A DNA stretch of 64,000 nt from Bacillota bacterium (lineage in GTDB: Bacteria; Bacillota; Clostridia; Lachnospirales; Lachnospiraceae): assembly GCA_023415635.1 (NCBI GenBank), contig JAEZJV010000082.1, forward strand, positions 1-64,000. Reading direction: 5' to 3'. The notes beneath the pieces are model-generated. The model was not told the origin of the DNA, searched no databases, and saw only the letters and a program-made list of their open reading frames with translations. Made by a program: the position numbers and the translations under genes. This document shows, piece after piece, positions 1-8,540 of this stretch. Each line of letters begins with the position of its first letter. The first letter of the stretch is position 1.

Positions 1-2
1 TG

Positions 3-608
3 TCGGGTTATTATCCCTTCGCCAAAAGTGATAAACTGATTACGGTAACCCTGCCAAAGAAATTTGATCACCTACAGTTGAGTTACAGCGGATATAGTTT
101 TGAGTGGAGCGGTATCAATGTAATCCTGCCAAAGGAATACGCAGTCAAGCGCTGGTGGTTCATGTCCGCATATGACGCATCGCTAAGTGGTATGGAGCGG
201 GCTGTACCTCAGCTAAAATCGACTTCAACGGTTATGCTCTCTCCGAACAGCTATGATAGTGGTCGTATCATCACAATTAACAGCGACATAACATATCGTT
301 CGTCAGATATTGTTGCACAGTCCAATCTTCAGACCATTCAGAAATGGGCGAAGGCTATGAAAAAGTATTCTCCTAATATGATCGTTCGATTCGAGAATGC
401 CACCTTTAATATCGGTTGTGTCCATTCCTCTGCCCTTGCATACTATAAGGATTTAATTTCAACCTTGAACGATTATAACTTCGGATGGTATAGCAACGAT
501 TATGACCTAATGATCAACGGGGGAAACTATGAACAATATATAGCTGTACCATATAAGTCTTACAATATAGATGTGGAACTGCTGCAATTATTACAAAAAT
601 ATCAGTAA
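3..608 (+). CDS. C-terminal part of an unidentified protein, possibly a GH5-like glycosidase
   Basis: The reading frame is open from the left edge of the window, so this is the 3' end of a longer gene; a TTG at position 78 is not needed as a start. The roughly 200 visible residues are rich in Tyr, Trp and Asn. Near the end they contain ALAYYKDLISTLNDYNFGW followed by an acidic aromatic stretch. This resembles the last strand-helix unit of (beta/alpha)8 glycosidases such as GH5, where a YY-x-DLI helix precedes a G-W strand. The catalytic glutamates cannot be assigned from this part. It is followed by a hairpin at 631-675. Family assignment is a weak inference; that it is a real, truncated coding region is clear. 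Confidence 0.45.
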   Translation, partial: SGYYPFAKSDKLITVTLPKKFDHLQLSYSGYSFEWSGINVILPKEYAVKRWWFMSAYDASLSGMERAVPQLKSTSTVMLSPNSYDSGRIITINSDITYRSSDIVAQSNLQTIQKWAKAMKKYSPNMIVRFENATFNIGCVHSSALAYYKDLISTLNDYNFGWYSNDYDLMINGGNYEQYIAVPYKSYNIDVELLQLLQKYQ

Positions 609-630
609 CTGTTTCCTTACTATAAAAAAT

Positions 631-675
631 CGACCTCCTAAAAGTTAGATTATTAGATCTAACTTTTAGGGGTCG
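631..675 (-). terminator. Intrinsic terminator of the GRE operon, possibly bidirectional
   Basis: A stem of about 19 bp (arms 631-650 and 657-675, one bulge) closes a 6-nt loop. On the minus strand the stem is followed by a T-run (A-run at 624-629 on the plus strand). That is the classic rho-independent form for the gene ending at 697. It also lies just after the plus-strand gene ending at 608, but without a matching T-run in that direction. Confidence 0.8.
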
Positions 676-696
676 GTACCCTGTCCACCATTTACT

Positions 697-1668
697 CTAG
701 AACTGATATAGATTAATTCCTTGATCGAATAATACTTTATTCAGCTGATCCATTGTCTCTTTCGTTGGAACAGTTAGCTTTTCTAGTTTATATTCCCTTC
801 CTAGACTTATGTACTTCCCTCTACCAAGCTTGTGATAAGGGAGAAGTTCCATTCCCTTGATATTCTTACAATTTGTTGAGACAAATTTACCCATATCAGA
901 GATATCCTCAGCAGTATCATTAAACCCCGGTATTACAGGAATTCGAATAATGAAATCAAAGCCATAATCCTTAGAAAGCTGATCCATTACAATAATGTTA
1001 TTCAGAATGATTGAGTTCGTTGCCCCTGTCCATTCCAGATGCTTATCCGGATTAGCTGATTTCAGATCCATAAAAACGAAGTTCAAATAAGGTGCTATTC
1101 TTATATAGTCTTTTTGCGATGCTTGCCCGCAAGTCTCAATTGCTGTGTTAATATAGTTCTCTTGTAGTAAGCGCAGGAGAGCATAAGTGAAGTCAGGCTG
1201 TGCAAGCGGTTCTCCCCCTGAGAGGGTGACACCACCACCACTTAGACGATAAAACTGCATATCTCTCTTTACTACATCTAATACTTCCTTCACAGACATC
1301 TCGTTTCCGTCTACTTTTCTACATTGCGGATAACATTTCGTGGTGCAGATGAAGGGCTTTTCCCTTGTATGACATTGCTCGCAGATGGATCGGTCTGCAA
1401 TTAGACCATTCTTTAATGCGCCGTACTCGCATAAGCTAACGCATTCACCGCAACCGATACATTGATCCTTAAAGAATACCATTTCAGGATAATAATTCTG
1501 TGTTTCCGGATTACTGCACCAAATACATCGTAAAGGGCATCCTTTCAGAAATACTGTCGTACGTAATCCAAAGCCGTCATTAATTGCATAACGTTCAATG
1601 TTCGCAATCATTCCGGATTGTTGAAGTAGCTCCTTATCCATCGCACTTTTTTGAGTATAATTAAGCAT
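697..1668 (-). CDS. Glycyl radical enzyme activating enzyme (radical SAM)
   Basis: A radical SAM protein of 323 residues that abstracts hydrogen from the glycyl radical site of a partner GRE, using S-adenosylmethionine and a [4Fe-4S] cluster. The CxxxCxxC motif is seen in GCPLRCIWC (Cys44, 48, 51). A ferredoxin-like insert with CIGCGEC and a second Cys set (residues about 70-116) holds extra clusters, as in activases of eliminase-type GREs (glycerol dehydratase, CutC, HypD groups) and unlike the short PFL activase. The SAM-binding GGEP stretch is present (LSGGEPLAQP). It is the last gene of the operon, preceded by AAGGAGA. Its obvious partner is the split GRE at 5554-8084, five genes upstream in the same operon. 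Confidence 0.9.
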   Translation of the reverse strand: MLNYTQKSAMDKELLQQSGMIANIERYAINDGFGLRTTVFLKGCPLRCIWCSNPETQNYYPEMVFFKDQCIGCGECVSLCEYGALKNGLIADRSICEQCHTREKPFICTTKCYPQCRKVDGNEMSVKEVLDVVKRDMQFYRLSGGGVTLSGGEPLAQPDFTYALLRLLQENYINTAIETCGQASQKDYIRIAPYLNFVFMDLKSANPDKHLEWTGATNSIILNNIIVMDQLSKDYGFDFIIRIPVIPGFNDTAEDISDMGKFVSTNCKNIKGMELLPYHKLGRGKYISLGREYKLEKLTVPTKETMDQLNKVLFDQGINLYQF

Positions 1669-1719
1669 CTAAGCCCTCTCCTTTAAGTCAACGTTCCTGC
1701 TGAAGGAAACTATAATATA

Positions 1720-2694
1720 TTAATTTTCACGATGCATTAAAACTGCTGCAACAATGATAATACCCTTAATAATCATCTGCGGGTATGAAGCAATACCCAT
1801 TAAATTCATAATATTCATCAACACACCGATTAAAAAAGCGCCGATTAGTGTTTTTGTGGGACTGCCGACACCACCTGAAAGTGTTGCTCCACCTACTACT
1901 ACTGCAGCAATCGCATCCAGTTCATAACCCTCACCTACTGTTGCAGTTCCCATACTAAGACGTCCTGCCAGGATCATGCCCGCCATACCAAAGAGCAAAC
2001 CTCCCAAAGAATAAGTAATAATAAGATATTTCTTCACGTTAATTCCAGCCAGACGAGCCGTTTCTGAATTACCTCCGATTGCATAGATTCCGCGTCCGTA
2101 CTTTGTTTTCTTTAACAAGAAAACTACGATCAAATAGATCACCCCAAGAATTAGTACCGGAATTGGGATCCCGAGAAAGCTGCCTTGTATGAACTTAGGC
2201 CAAAAGGTACCGTCAATTCTTCTGTTTTGTCCAACCTGATAAATATAAGCGATACCTCTTAATATTGTGGTCATTGCCAGTGTTGCGATAAAGGGCGCAA
2301 CCTTTGCATATGCGATTAGTGTGCCTGAAATGATACCAAACACAATACTCATCGCCGCTACAATCACGATTGCGAGAATTCCTCTGCCCTCTTGTATAAA
2401 GCCTGCAGTAAAGCATACCGCAACTACCACATAAGAACCCACGGACAAATCAATACCACCTGTAATGACGATAAATAACATTCCTAACGCACAGATTGCG
2501 TAAATAGAATTTTGTAATAGAACAGTCTTAATATTTCCTACTGTAAGAAATGCCGGTGAAGCACATCCTCCAAAAATGATCAATGCAATAAATGCAATAA
2601 CAACAAAGTTGTTTTTCATAAATTTTATCACTTTATCACTGTAGTTCTTCTTCGTATTCGCTTCCACTACTGCTGTAGTATTTATATCAGACAT
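1720..2694 (-). CDS. Ribose/RbsC-type ABC transporter permease
   Basis: A hydrophobic protein of 324 residues with about eight to ten membrane segments, forming the channel of a CUT2 (ribose/xylose type) ABC importer. The family motif is visible in the central loop: AIGGNSETARLAGINVKKY, the coupling region with the ATPase. The longest frame would start at 2757 inside the preceding ATPase gene. The ATG at 2694 (MSDINTT) is chosen because GAGGAGG lies 6 nt before it and the extra N-terminal residues are polar and not family-like. It follows the ATPase gene by 40 nt. Substrate is not predictable from sequence; it should be that of the binding protein at 4398. Confidence 0.88.
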   Translation of the reverse strand: MSDINTTAVVEANTKKNYSDKVIKFMKNNFVVIAFIALIIFGGCASPAFLTVGNIKTVLLQNSIYAICALGMLFIVITGGIDLSVGSYVVVAVCFTAGFIQEGRGILAIVIVAAMSIVFGIISGTLIAYAKVAPFIATLAMTTILRGIAYIYQVGQNRRIDGTFWPKFIQGSFLGIPIPVLILGVIYLIVVFLLKKTKYGRGIYAIGGNSETARLAGINVKKYLIITYSLGGLLFGMAGMILAGRLSMGTATVGEGYELDAIAAVVVGGATLSGGVGSPTKTLIGAFLIGVLMNIMNLMGIASYPQMIIKGIIIVAAVLMHREN

Positions 2695-2734
2695 ATTAAT
2701 CCTCCTCTTTATATAAATGGATCCGTCAAATAAT

Positions 2735-4258
2735 CTAGACCGCTGCACCCGCCGCATATTTCATGATTGAATTTTCTGTCAGCTCCTCCTTTGACAATTC
2801 ACCCGTGAGCTTTCCTTCGTACATAACATAAACGCGGTCACTCATACCGATTACCTCTTGAAGATCCGAGGATATCATGATAATTGCTACATTTTGCTGG
2901 GCTAGCTTTTTCATAATGGAGTAAATCTCATACTTGGCCCCAACATCGACACCCCTGGTCGGTTCATCAAGGATTAACACCTTCGGGTTCGTTGCAATCC
3001 ATTTTGCAAGAACGACCTTCTGCTGATTACCACCGCTCAAGCTTTTGACGGGATTGTTAGGATTGCTAGTCTTTATTCTTAGCTTCTTAATCATGTCCTC
3101 TGATAATTCCTCTTCCTTTTTTCTGCTCAGAAGGTGATTTTTCATGATCCGGTTAAGAGAGGCAAGACTAATATTAAAATAAATTGATTGCTTCAGGATT
3201 AATCCATTTCCTTTGCGATCCTCCGATACAAATCCGATTCCCTGAGAGATTGCATGTATTGGACTATTAAATTTTACTACTTGGTCTTTATATCTGATCG
3301 TACCTGTGCTCTTTTGGGAATATGCACCGATTAATGCCGTCATCAGCTCCGTTCGACCTGCTCCTAACAGTCCGGAAATTCCAACAATTTCGCCTGCCCT
3401 AAAGTTCATATTCACATTGCTTACTATGTTTTTACCGGAATAGTTCGGGTGAGGAACACTGAAATTTTCTATCGACAATATGGTGTCCCCTGCAACTGTC
3501 TTTTCCTTAGGATAGAAATCCTCCATCTCTCTTCCTATCATATAAGAAACAAGGTCATGCTCAGTAACCTCTGCTGTATTCTTCGTTATTATCATTTTAC
3601 CATCACGCATCACGGAAACCTTATCGGCTAATAAAAAAACTTCTTCCAGTCTATGTGTAATATAGATGATCGTGATTCCCTGCTCCTTCAATTTTCGAAG
3701 TACTTTAAAGAGAAAATCAATTTCTCTTCCCGTCAGGGGTGCTGTAGGTTCATCCAATATGATAACCTTACCACCCTTTAAAATTACCTTTGATATTTCA
3801 ACCAGCTGCTGCTGTCCAACACTTAAATGCTTTACCTTTATATTCACATTGATGTCCAGCGCTAATTGCTTCAATGCTTCATTGGCTTTTGTGAATACTG
3901 CTTTCCAATCAATAACGCCTCTCTTAAAAGGCAAATTCCCCAAAAACATATTTTCCGCTACACTCAATTCCGGTATTAGAGCAAGCTCCTGATGTACCAT
4001 AACAACACCCTGTTGATTTGCTTCCTTTGGATTATTCAGTTTTACAGCCTGATTATTAATAACCACATTTCCCTCAAATGTGTGATGTGAATAGCTTCCA
4101 CACAAAATGTTCATCAGGGTGGATTTCCCTGCTCCGTTTTCACCAACCAAGGCATGAATATCACCACATTCTACATGTAATGTGACATCATCCAAGGCCT
4201 TTACACCTGAGAACTTTTTTGTTATGTCTTTTAACTCGATCGCCTTGGAATACTCCAT
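2735..4258 (-). CDS. Tandem ABC ATPase, RbsA/MglA/XylG type
   Basis: A 507-residue double-domain ATPase energising the CUT2 importer from the cytoplasmic side. NBD1 has an intact Walker A (GENGAGKST), signature (LSVGQQQ) and Walker B (ILDEPTAP). NBD2 has the degenerate P-loop normal for this family (GLLGAGRTE), signature LSGGNQQK and LILDEPTRGVD. The start has AAGGAG 9 nt upstream. It lies between the binding protein and permease genes. Intact motifs here contrast with the related but motif-less protein at 11170-12582. Confidence 0.92.
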   Translation of the reverse strand: MEYSKAIELKDITKKFSGVKALDDVTLHVECGDIHALVGENGAGKSTLMNILCGSYSHHTFEGNVVINNQAVKLNNPKEANQQGVVMVHQELALIPELSVAENMFLGNLPFKRGVIDWKAVFTKANEALKQLALDINVNIKVKHLSVGQQQLVEISKVILKGGKVIILDEPTAPLTGREIDFLFKVLRKLKEQGITIIYITHRLEEVFLLADKVSVMRDGKMIITKNTAEVTEHDLVSYMIGREMEDFYPKEKTVAGDTILSIENFSVPHPNYSGKNIVSNVNMNFRAGEIVGISGLLGAGRTELMTALIGAYSQKSTGTIRYKDQVVKFNSPIHAISQGIGFVSEDRKGNGLILKQSIYFNISLASLNRIMKNHLLSRKKEEELSEDMIKKLRIKTSNPNNPVKSLSGGNQQKVVLAKWIATNPKVLILDEPTRGVDVGAKYEIYSIMKKLAQQNVAIIMISSDLQEVIGMSDRVYVMYEGKLTGELSKEELTENSIMKYAAGAAV

Positions 4259-4305
4259 ATTCCCAACTCCTTCATATGTCCTATAATGCTCATGCTTGTT
4301 ATATT

Positions 4306-4363
4306 ATTTTATCGCCTTGACAACAATCCAAGGGGGTGGATCAGTTGTCAAGGCCGATAAAAT
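4306..4363 (-). promoter_or_regulatory. Intercistronic stem-loop after the binding-protein gene
   Basis: Arms 4306-4324 and 4344-4363 pair over 19 bp with one bulge around a 19-nt loop. It lies between the stop codon of the binding-protein gene and the ATPase gene, without a T-run. Such hairpins commonly protect the upstream mRNA or partly terminate, so that binding protein exceeds transporter. The role is inferred. Confidence 0.6.
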
Positions 4364-4397
4364 TATGGATAATACTTACATATCTGCTGATCAGTAA

Positions 4398-5516
4398 TTA
4401 ATAGGTCGAATTCGGATCATATACATTATTAACATTATCCGCTGTATATAAGGTATTGGGTACATAGAAGGTGGATGGAGTTGTTACTCCCTCAGCCTGG
4501 AGTGCTGCAAGATATACAGCCCATTTACCCATCATTCTCGGGTCATTTGCTACAGTACCGACAACACCCTTGTCGCCGTCCTTGATCCATTCAAGTACTG
4601 ATTTTCTGGCATCAATTGATGACATTAAGATATCTCCTGTTTTGCCGACAGAGTCAAGAGCCGCAACAACACCCTGGGCGCCACCGTCGCAAGCGCAAAA
4701 GATAATATCAAGATCTGGATTTGCCTGTAATGCATCTAAGGTTTCATTCATTGCAGGTTCAGGCTGCCAGTTATAATATCGGTATGCTACGATGTCAAGA
4801 TTAGATGCTCCGTATTTCTCAAGCATGTAATCATTATAGCCTGCAATCTGTCCCCATCTTCTTAAATCAGACTCTTCTTCCTGCGCCGCTGCAGATAGAA
4901 CTAAAGCTTTCACTTGATCCTGCCATCCGTACTTCTCATCATAAGATTTCGCTAACTGATAGCCTGATTGATAACCACTATTTTCAACATCACAGGATAC
5001 AAAGGTAAAAGGTGAGCCCTCTGCATCCAAAGCGCAGTTTACTACGGTTAACGGAATACCTGCTTCATGAACCTTTTCTACTGCCGGTAAAACACCGGTA
5101 GAGTGGAAAGGATTAATAATAATGGAATCCGGCTTTAGGTTAACAAGTGTCTCAATATCAGCCAATTGCCTTGTTAAATCGTTGCCACCATCATATACTG
5201 TTAATTCAATGCCCAAGTATTCTGCTTCTTCTTCTGCTAATCTTACCAGCTGCTCCCACCATTCAGAGCCGGCAATATTTCTTTGGGAAAATCCTATTTT
5301 TAGACCTTTAAACTGATCCTTTGTCCCAATCATTTCTTCGGGGAGTAATGACAATTGCTCCGGTGTTGCTGAAAAAACCTCCCCGGCTTTAGCAGTACTG
5401 GTTGATTTTGAAGCAGAGCTTGTATCTCCGGTAGTATTGCTACCTAACTGGCATCCCATTAACAATGATCCGATTAATGACATGCATACCAATAAACCAA
5501 TGGCCTTTCTTTTCAT
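4398..5516 (-). CDS. Sugar-type periplasmic binding lipoprotein of an ABC importer
   Basis: A 372-residue substrate-binding protein of the ribose/galactose (Peripla_BP_4, type I fold) class, tethered outside the membrane. It begins with a lipoprotein signal (MKRKAIGLL, then LLMGC with Cys22) and a Ser/Thr-rich linker. The mature part opens with GLKIGFSQRNIAGSEWW and contains DSIIINPFHSTGVLP, the usual hinge and ligand-pocket strands of this family. It is encoded directly after the split GRE and before its ATPase and permease, with GGAGGG ahead of the start. The pocket is rich in Trp, Asn and Asp as in sugar binders, but the ligand cannot be named. Confidence 0.88.
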   Translation of the reverse strand: MKRKAIGLLVCMSLIGSLLMGCQLGSNTTGDTSSASKSTSTAKAGEVFSATPEQLSLLPEEMIGTKDQFKGLKIGFSQRNIAGSEWWEQLVRLAEEEAEYLGIELTVYDGGNDLTRQLADIETLVNLKPDSIIINPFHSTGVLPAVEKVHEAGIPLTVVNCALDAEGSPFTFVSCDVENSGYQSGYQLAKSYDEKYGWQDQVKALVLSAAAQEEESDLRRWGQIAGYNDYMLEKYGASNLDIVAYRYYNWQPEPAMNETLDALQANPDLDIIFCACDGGAQGVVAALDSVGKTGDILMSSIDARKSVLEWIKDGDKGVVGTVANDPRMMGKWAVYLAALQAEGVTTPSTFYVPNTLYTADNVNNVYDPNSTY

Positions 5517-5553
5517 AACTTACCCTCCATTTAAAATAATATTTGTTCCTCTT

Positions 5554-5805
5554 TTATAGCTTTTCTTCAGTACGCTCAATGATATCCTTTTGAACGTCCT
5601 TTGACAATTGAGTGAAATATGCACTATAACCGGCCACTCTAACCAAAAGATTGGCATATTTCTCTGGGTTCTGCTGTGCTTCGAGCAGCGTTTTCTTACT
5701 TACTACATTAAACTGTAGCTGAGAACCACCTGCTGCAAAATAGCGATCGATCAGACTCACAAATCTCTGTAACCCATCATTCTTGTTAATTACCATTTCT
5801 GACAT
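5554..5805 (-). CDS. Stand-alone glycyl radical domain, small subunit of a split GRE
   Basis: An 83-residue protein made only of the C-terminal glycyl radical domain. The radical site motif RVAGYSA is complete (Gly59 counted from the chosen start), preceded by the family stretch GGSQLQFNVVS and NPEKYANLLV, and followed by FTQLSKDVQ. The ATG at 5805 is preferred over the in-frame ATG at 5817, because the GGAGG that would serve it sits 6 nt upstream and overlaps the earlier codon. It lies 41 nt after the stop of the large GRE gene. That gene lacks exactly this domain, so together they make a full-length enzyme (745 + 83). It also resembles the YfiD/GrcA spare part of pyruvate formate-lyase; a second role in repair cannot be excluded. 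Confidence 0.9.
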   Translation of the reverse strand: MSEMVINKNDGLQRFVSLIDRYFAAGGSQLQFNVVSKKTLLEAQQNPEKYANLLVRVAGYSAYFTQLSKDVQKDIIERTEEKL

Positions 5806-5846
5806 AGTTTCCTCCATTCTGCCGCTTCATATGGCAAAAGATATTG

Positions 5847-8084
5847 TTAACATAAATCGGCCGGACTGAATTTCATATTATATAGAGAACCACAAGATAA
5901 TAAGATATTGTTAAGCTTTGCAACGGAAGCAATTGCTGCTGTCGGTCCGTTCACGTCCGTCCCTCTCATCGGAGACTGTCCATCTGCAACAGCAGTATAT
6001 GCTTCTCTTCCGTCCGGAGTAGCACCACATACTTTACCAAATGGGGTATTACTTGATACTGTGCTAGTGGAGCAATGCAGCGTACCACCAATTGGCCCTC
6101 TTCCATAACGTGTATTTTTATAGCTTACAAGCTCATTAGCAACAAACGCGAGCATCTCTCTTGCAAGATCATCTACTTCATCCACATCATTACCATACTT
6201 GGGAACATTTAGGCATAGGGCTCTAATCTGAGGTCCGGAAGGCTTAGTGTCCATATCCTTAAAATTTGTCTCGAGTGCATGCTTAAGCTGAGCACCGGTT
6301 ATTACTTTATCATCAAATACAAGCTTTTTGATTGCATATAGACTATTGGCTACATTTGCGGTACCAATTGTCTGCTGACCGGTTAAATCATACTTAGCTC
6401 CACCCTGCTTGATCGGCTTGCCTCTGGGAATTGTTGTTGTGGGACAGGCAAATATTGCAGCCATCGGCTCTTCTAAGGTTTCTTCCCATACCTGATCGAT
6501 TGTATTTTCAAGTATGGCTTCCATCTTAATATAGTAAGCAATCTGATCTAGGTAAGCCTCTTTTGCCTCTTCAAAGCTTTCAAAGGACGATAAATCTTTA
6601 TTGCTGGAGTTTTTATGTAAGCATATTCCGGTTCTTGGATCAGTTCCGTTATAGAATGACATCTCTAACGATTTTGTACAGTTCAGCCATGCTCCGCCGG
6701 TTCTGCCTCCCAGAAGTCCTGCTGTACCCGGCTCAACACATCCGATGATGCAGTAATTGTATGCATCATTCAATTCATAGCCACGATTCATCAGTGCGGG
6801 AATATAGGTTTCATCATTAAAGATAGAGGGTAAGCCTGTGCCTAATCGTATTACTTCTGCAACCCTAATCTTAAATTCATAAGGCGTATTCTTATGAAAG
6901 CGAACCGTTAGGGATGGCTGAGGTATTCTGGTATTGTAGGTAGCATCCAGGGCAATGTAACTTAATTCGTTCGTTGCATCGCACTTCTTTATCGGATCCT
7001 GTCCTCCAATGGTTAGATTCTGGAACATCGGAACACCACGGTAGAAGTCCGTATCAACCCAGCTTCTAACCTTATTGCAGGCATAAATCTGAAGGAAGAA
7101 GTTCTCGGTAAGCTCCAGTGCAAGATCATCCGTTAAGGTACCATCTTTTATACCTTTCTTATAAAATGGATACATGAACTGGTCATATCTTCCGAAGGAT
7201 ACTCCTGCTCCACTGTCTTCAATCTGTATACAGATATGAACGAAGGTGATAAACTGTAAGGCCTCATAAAAATTTCTTGCAGGATTTCTAGGAATCCATT
7301 TGCAGATATCTGCAAGCTCCAGAAGCTCCTTCTTGCGGATTTCATCCTTTTCTTCTTCTGCCAGCTTCTTGGCCAACTCAGCATATCGGTCAGCATATTT
7401 AATTATTGCATTTGCGCTTATGATTGCAGCATCATAGAAATCCTTCTTCTTAATAGTATCCGGTTGACTCCAGTCAAGCTCATCCCTCAGTTTAGTACAA
7501 TCATCAATCAGCTTTTGAATTCCGTTATTAATCAGGTATTCATGATCCGGCGCAAAGTGTCCGTCTCCACCTTGGAAATAAGTCCCGATATCAACAGCCT
7601 TAAGATTGTAATGAGTGGATAATGCTTCCTTCGGAACTCTTGCTCTTAAGGTATCTGTATGTGTTTTTCCTTTCCACCAATCACACATATCCTTAATTAA
7701 GGGCTTGTCCTCTTCGCGGAGATTGTATTTATCAGCCGGTCTTTCCCACGGAAAATAAGGATTACCCTTCAAGAGCTCTTCCTCAATCCACTCTACCTCA
7801 AACTCAGGGAAGAGCGGTGCCCATCTGGGTTTAGAAGCATGATTTCCGGCGAATAAGCTGCCCGGCATGATATAAATACTCATATTCTCTAGAACATAAT
7901 CAATCGCCTTAGCCCTGCGGACAATCGGTGGCAAATTCATATTTGTTTTATAAAACTCTGTCAGATAATGACCTCTCTCAGCACAAACACAGTATTCAAA
8001 AGAAGTAACATACTGATAAAGATTATCGATACGTTCACTTCTTATAGGTTGTGTGCTGATTTGAAACGAATCCATTACTTTCAT
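5847..8084 (-). CDS. Glycyl radical enzyme large subunit lacking the glycyl domain
   Basis: A 745-residue PFL-like barrel protein. The thiyl radical motif GCVEP (Cys449, Glu451) marks it as an eliminase-type GRE (dehydratase, C-N or C-S lyase or related), not a pyruvate formate-lyase, which has adjacent cysteines. GGDGHFAPDHEYL (His176) corresponds to the active-site His loop of dehydratases. The chain ends at KFSPADLC, where family members run on into the glycyl domain; that domain is the next gene. The end is an ordinary TAA and the next gene has its own ribosome binding site, so this is a split gene and not a sequencing frameshift. AGGAGGT precedes the start. The first gene of its operon; substrate unknown. 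Confidence 0.88.
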   Translation of the reverse strand: MKVMDSFQISTQPIRSERIDNLYQYVTSFEYCVCAERGHYLTEFYKTNMNLPPIVRRAKAIDYVLENMSIYIMPGSLFAGNHASKPRWAPLFPEFEVEWIEEELLKGNPYFPWERPADKYNLREEDKPLIKDMCDWWKGKTHTDTLRARVPKEALSTHYNLKAVDIGTYFQGGDGHFAPDHEYLINNGIQKLIDDCTKLRDELDWSQPDTIKKKDFYDAAIISANAIIKYADRYAELAKKLAEEEKDEIRKKELLELADICKWIPRNPARNFYEALQFITFVHICIQIEDSGAGVSFGRYDQFMYPFYKKGIKDGTLTDDLALELTENFFLQIYACNKVRSWVDTDFYRGVPMFQNLTIGGQDPIKKCDATNELSYIALDATYNTRIPQPSLTVRFHKNTPYEFKIRVAEVIRLGTGLPSIFNDETYIPALMNRGYELNDAYNYCIIGCVEPGTAGLLGGRTGGAWLNCTKSLEMSFYNGTDPRTGICLHKNSSNKDLSSFESFEEAKEAYLDQIAYYIKMEAILENTIDQVWEETLEEPMAAIFACPTTTIPRGKPIKQGGAKYDLTGQQTIGTANVANSLYAIKKLVFDDKVITGAQLKHALETNFKDMDTKPSGPQIRALCLNVPKYGNDVDEVDDLAREMLAFVANELVSYKNTRYGRGPIGGTLHCSTSTVSSNTPFGKVCGATPDGREAYTAVADGQSPMRGTDVNGPTAAIASVAKLNNILLSCGSLYNMKFSPADLC

Positions 8085-8302
8085 TCAATAAACCTCCTTG
8101 CATATTACAATAATAAGTTAACAATAAGTTCTAAAAGCCCCCAAATCCATATTACTTACACCTAGCATCTCCTTCGTTAATTTGTATGTTTATCTTAACA
8201 TCCAATGTCGTTTTATAGAACTTAATATCTTTATGTTTAGGGGTATAATCTTTAGATGTTGTGAAATTAATCAATCAAGAGCATTATTTTTAAATAATTT
8301 TA

Positions 8303-8321
8303 TTAATTTGTAACAAATTAA
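8303..8321. promoter_or_regulatory. Perfect 9-1-9 palindrome, probable operator
   Basis: TTAATTTGT and its exact complement flank one central base. It ends 4 nt before the -35 box of the promoter at 8325. The position suits autoregulation by the AraC-type response regulator or activation of the divergent GRE operon. AT-rich palindromes can arise by chance, so this is an inference. Confidence 0.45.
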
Positions 8322-8324
8322 CTG

Positions 8325-8353
8325 TTGATTTAATAAGAATTTACTAATATAAT
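8325..8353 (+). promoter_or_regulatory. Sigma-A promoter of the response-regulator operon
   Basis: The -35 box TTGATT (8325-8330), a 17-nt spacer and a consensus -10 box TATAAT (8348-8353) point towards the gene starting at 8541, giving a leader of about 180 nt. Confidence 0.7.
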
Positions 8354-8540
8354 CAATCTATACCATTTAGTAGAAGTTTGATTATCTCTATTCTCCCCCT
8401 GAATCCATAGTAGTTCTAATCCAATGATACTATCATTCAGCCCGTCCGGTTATCTACTCTGATTACATATCACCAAATGCTTTTTTGAGACGAAGCTGCT
8501 TGCCATATTACTAACACCGTTGCTACGAGGGAGGTAAATC

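Larger units (their letters stand above)
8085..8540. other. Divergent regulatory region between GRE operon and signalling operon
   Basis: A 456-base AT-rich intergenic region holding control elements for both operons. It includes a plus-strand promoter (8325-8353) and an abutting palindrome (8303-8321), listed separately. I could not find an equally good minus-strand sigma-A promoter for the GRE operon, which fits an activator-dependent promoter driven by the response regulator. No coding sequence seen. Confidence 0.7.

Noticed and set aside
5817..5849. Sequencing frameshift or premature stop as the cause of the split GRE
   Set aside because: The gap contains a clean Shine-Dalgarno site and a new start codon. 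Joining the frames would need more than one change.
5908..6108. Plus-strand ORF inside the GRE large-subunit gene
   Set aside because: Shadow of the strongly conserved GRE reading frame on the other strand.
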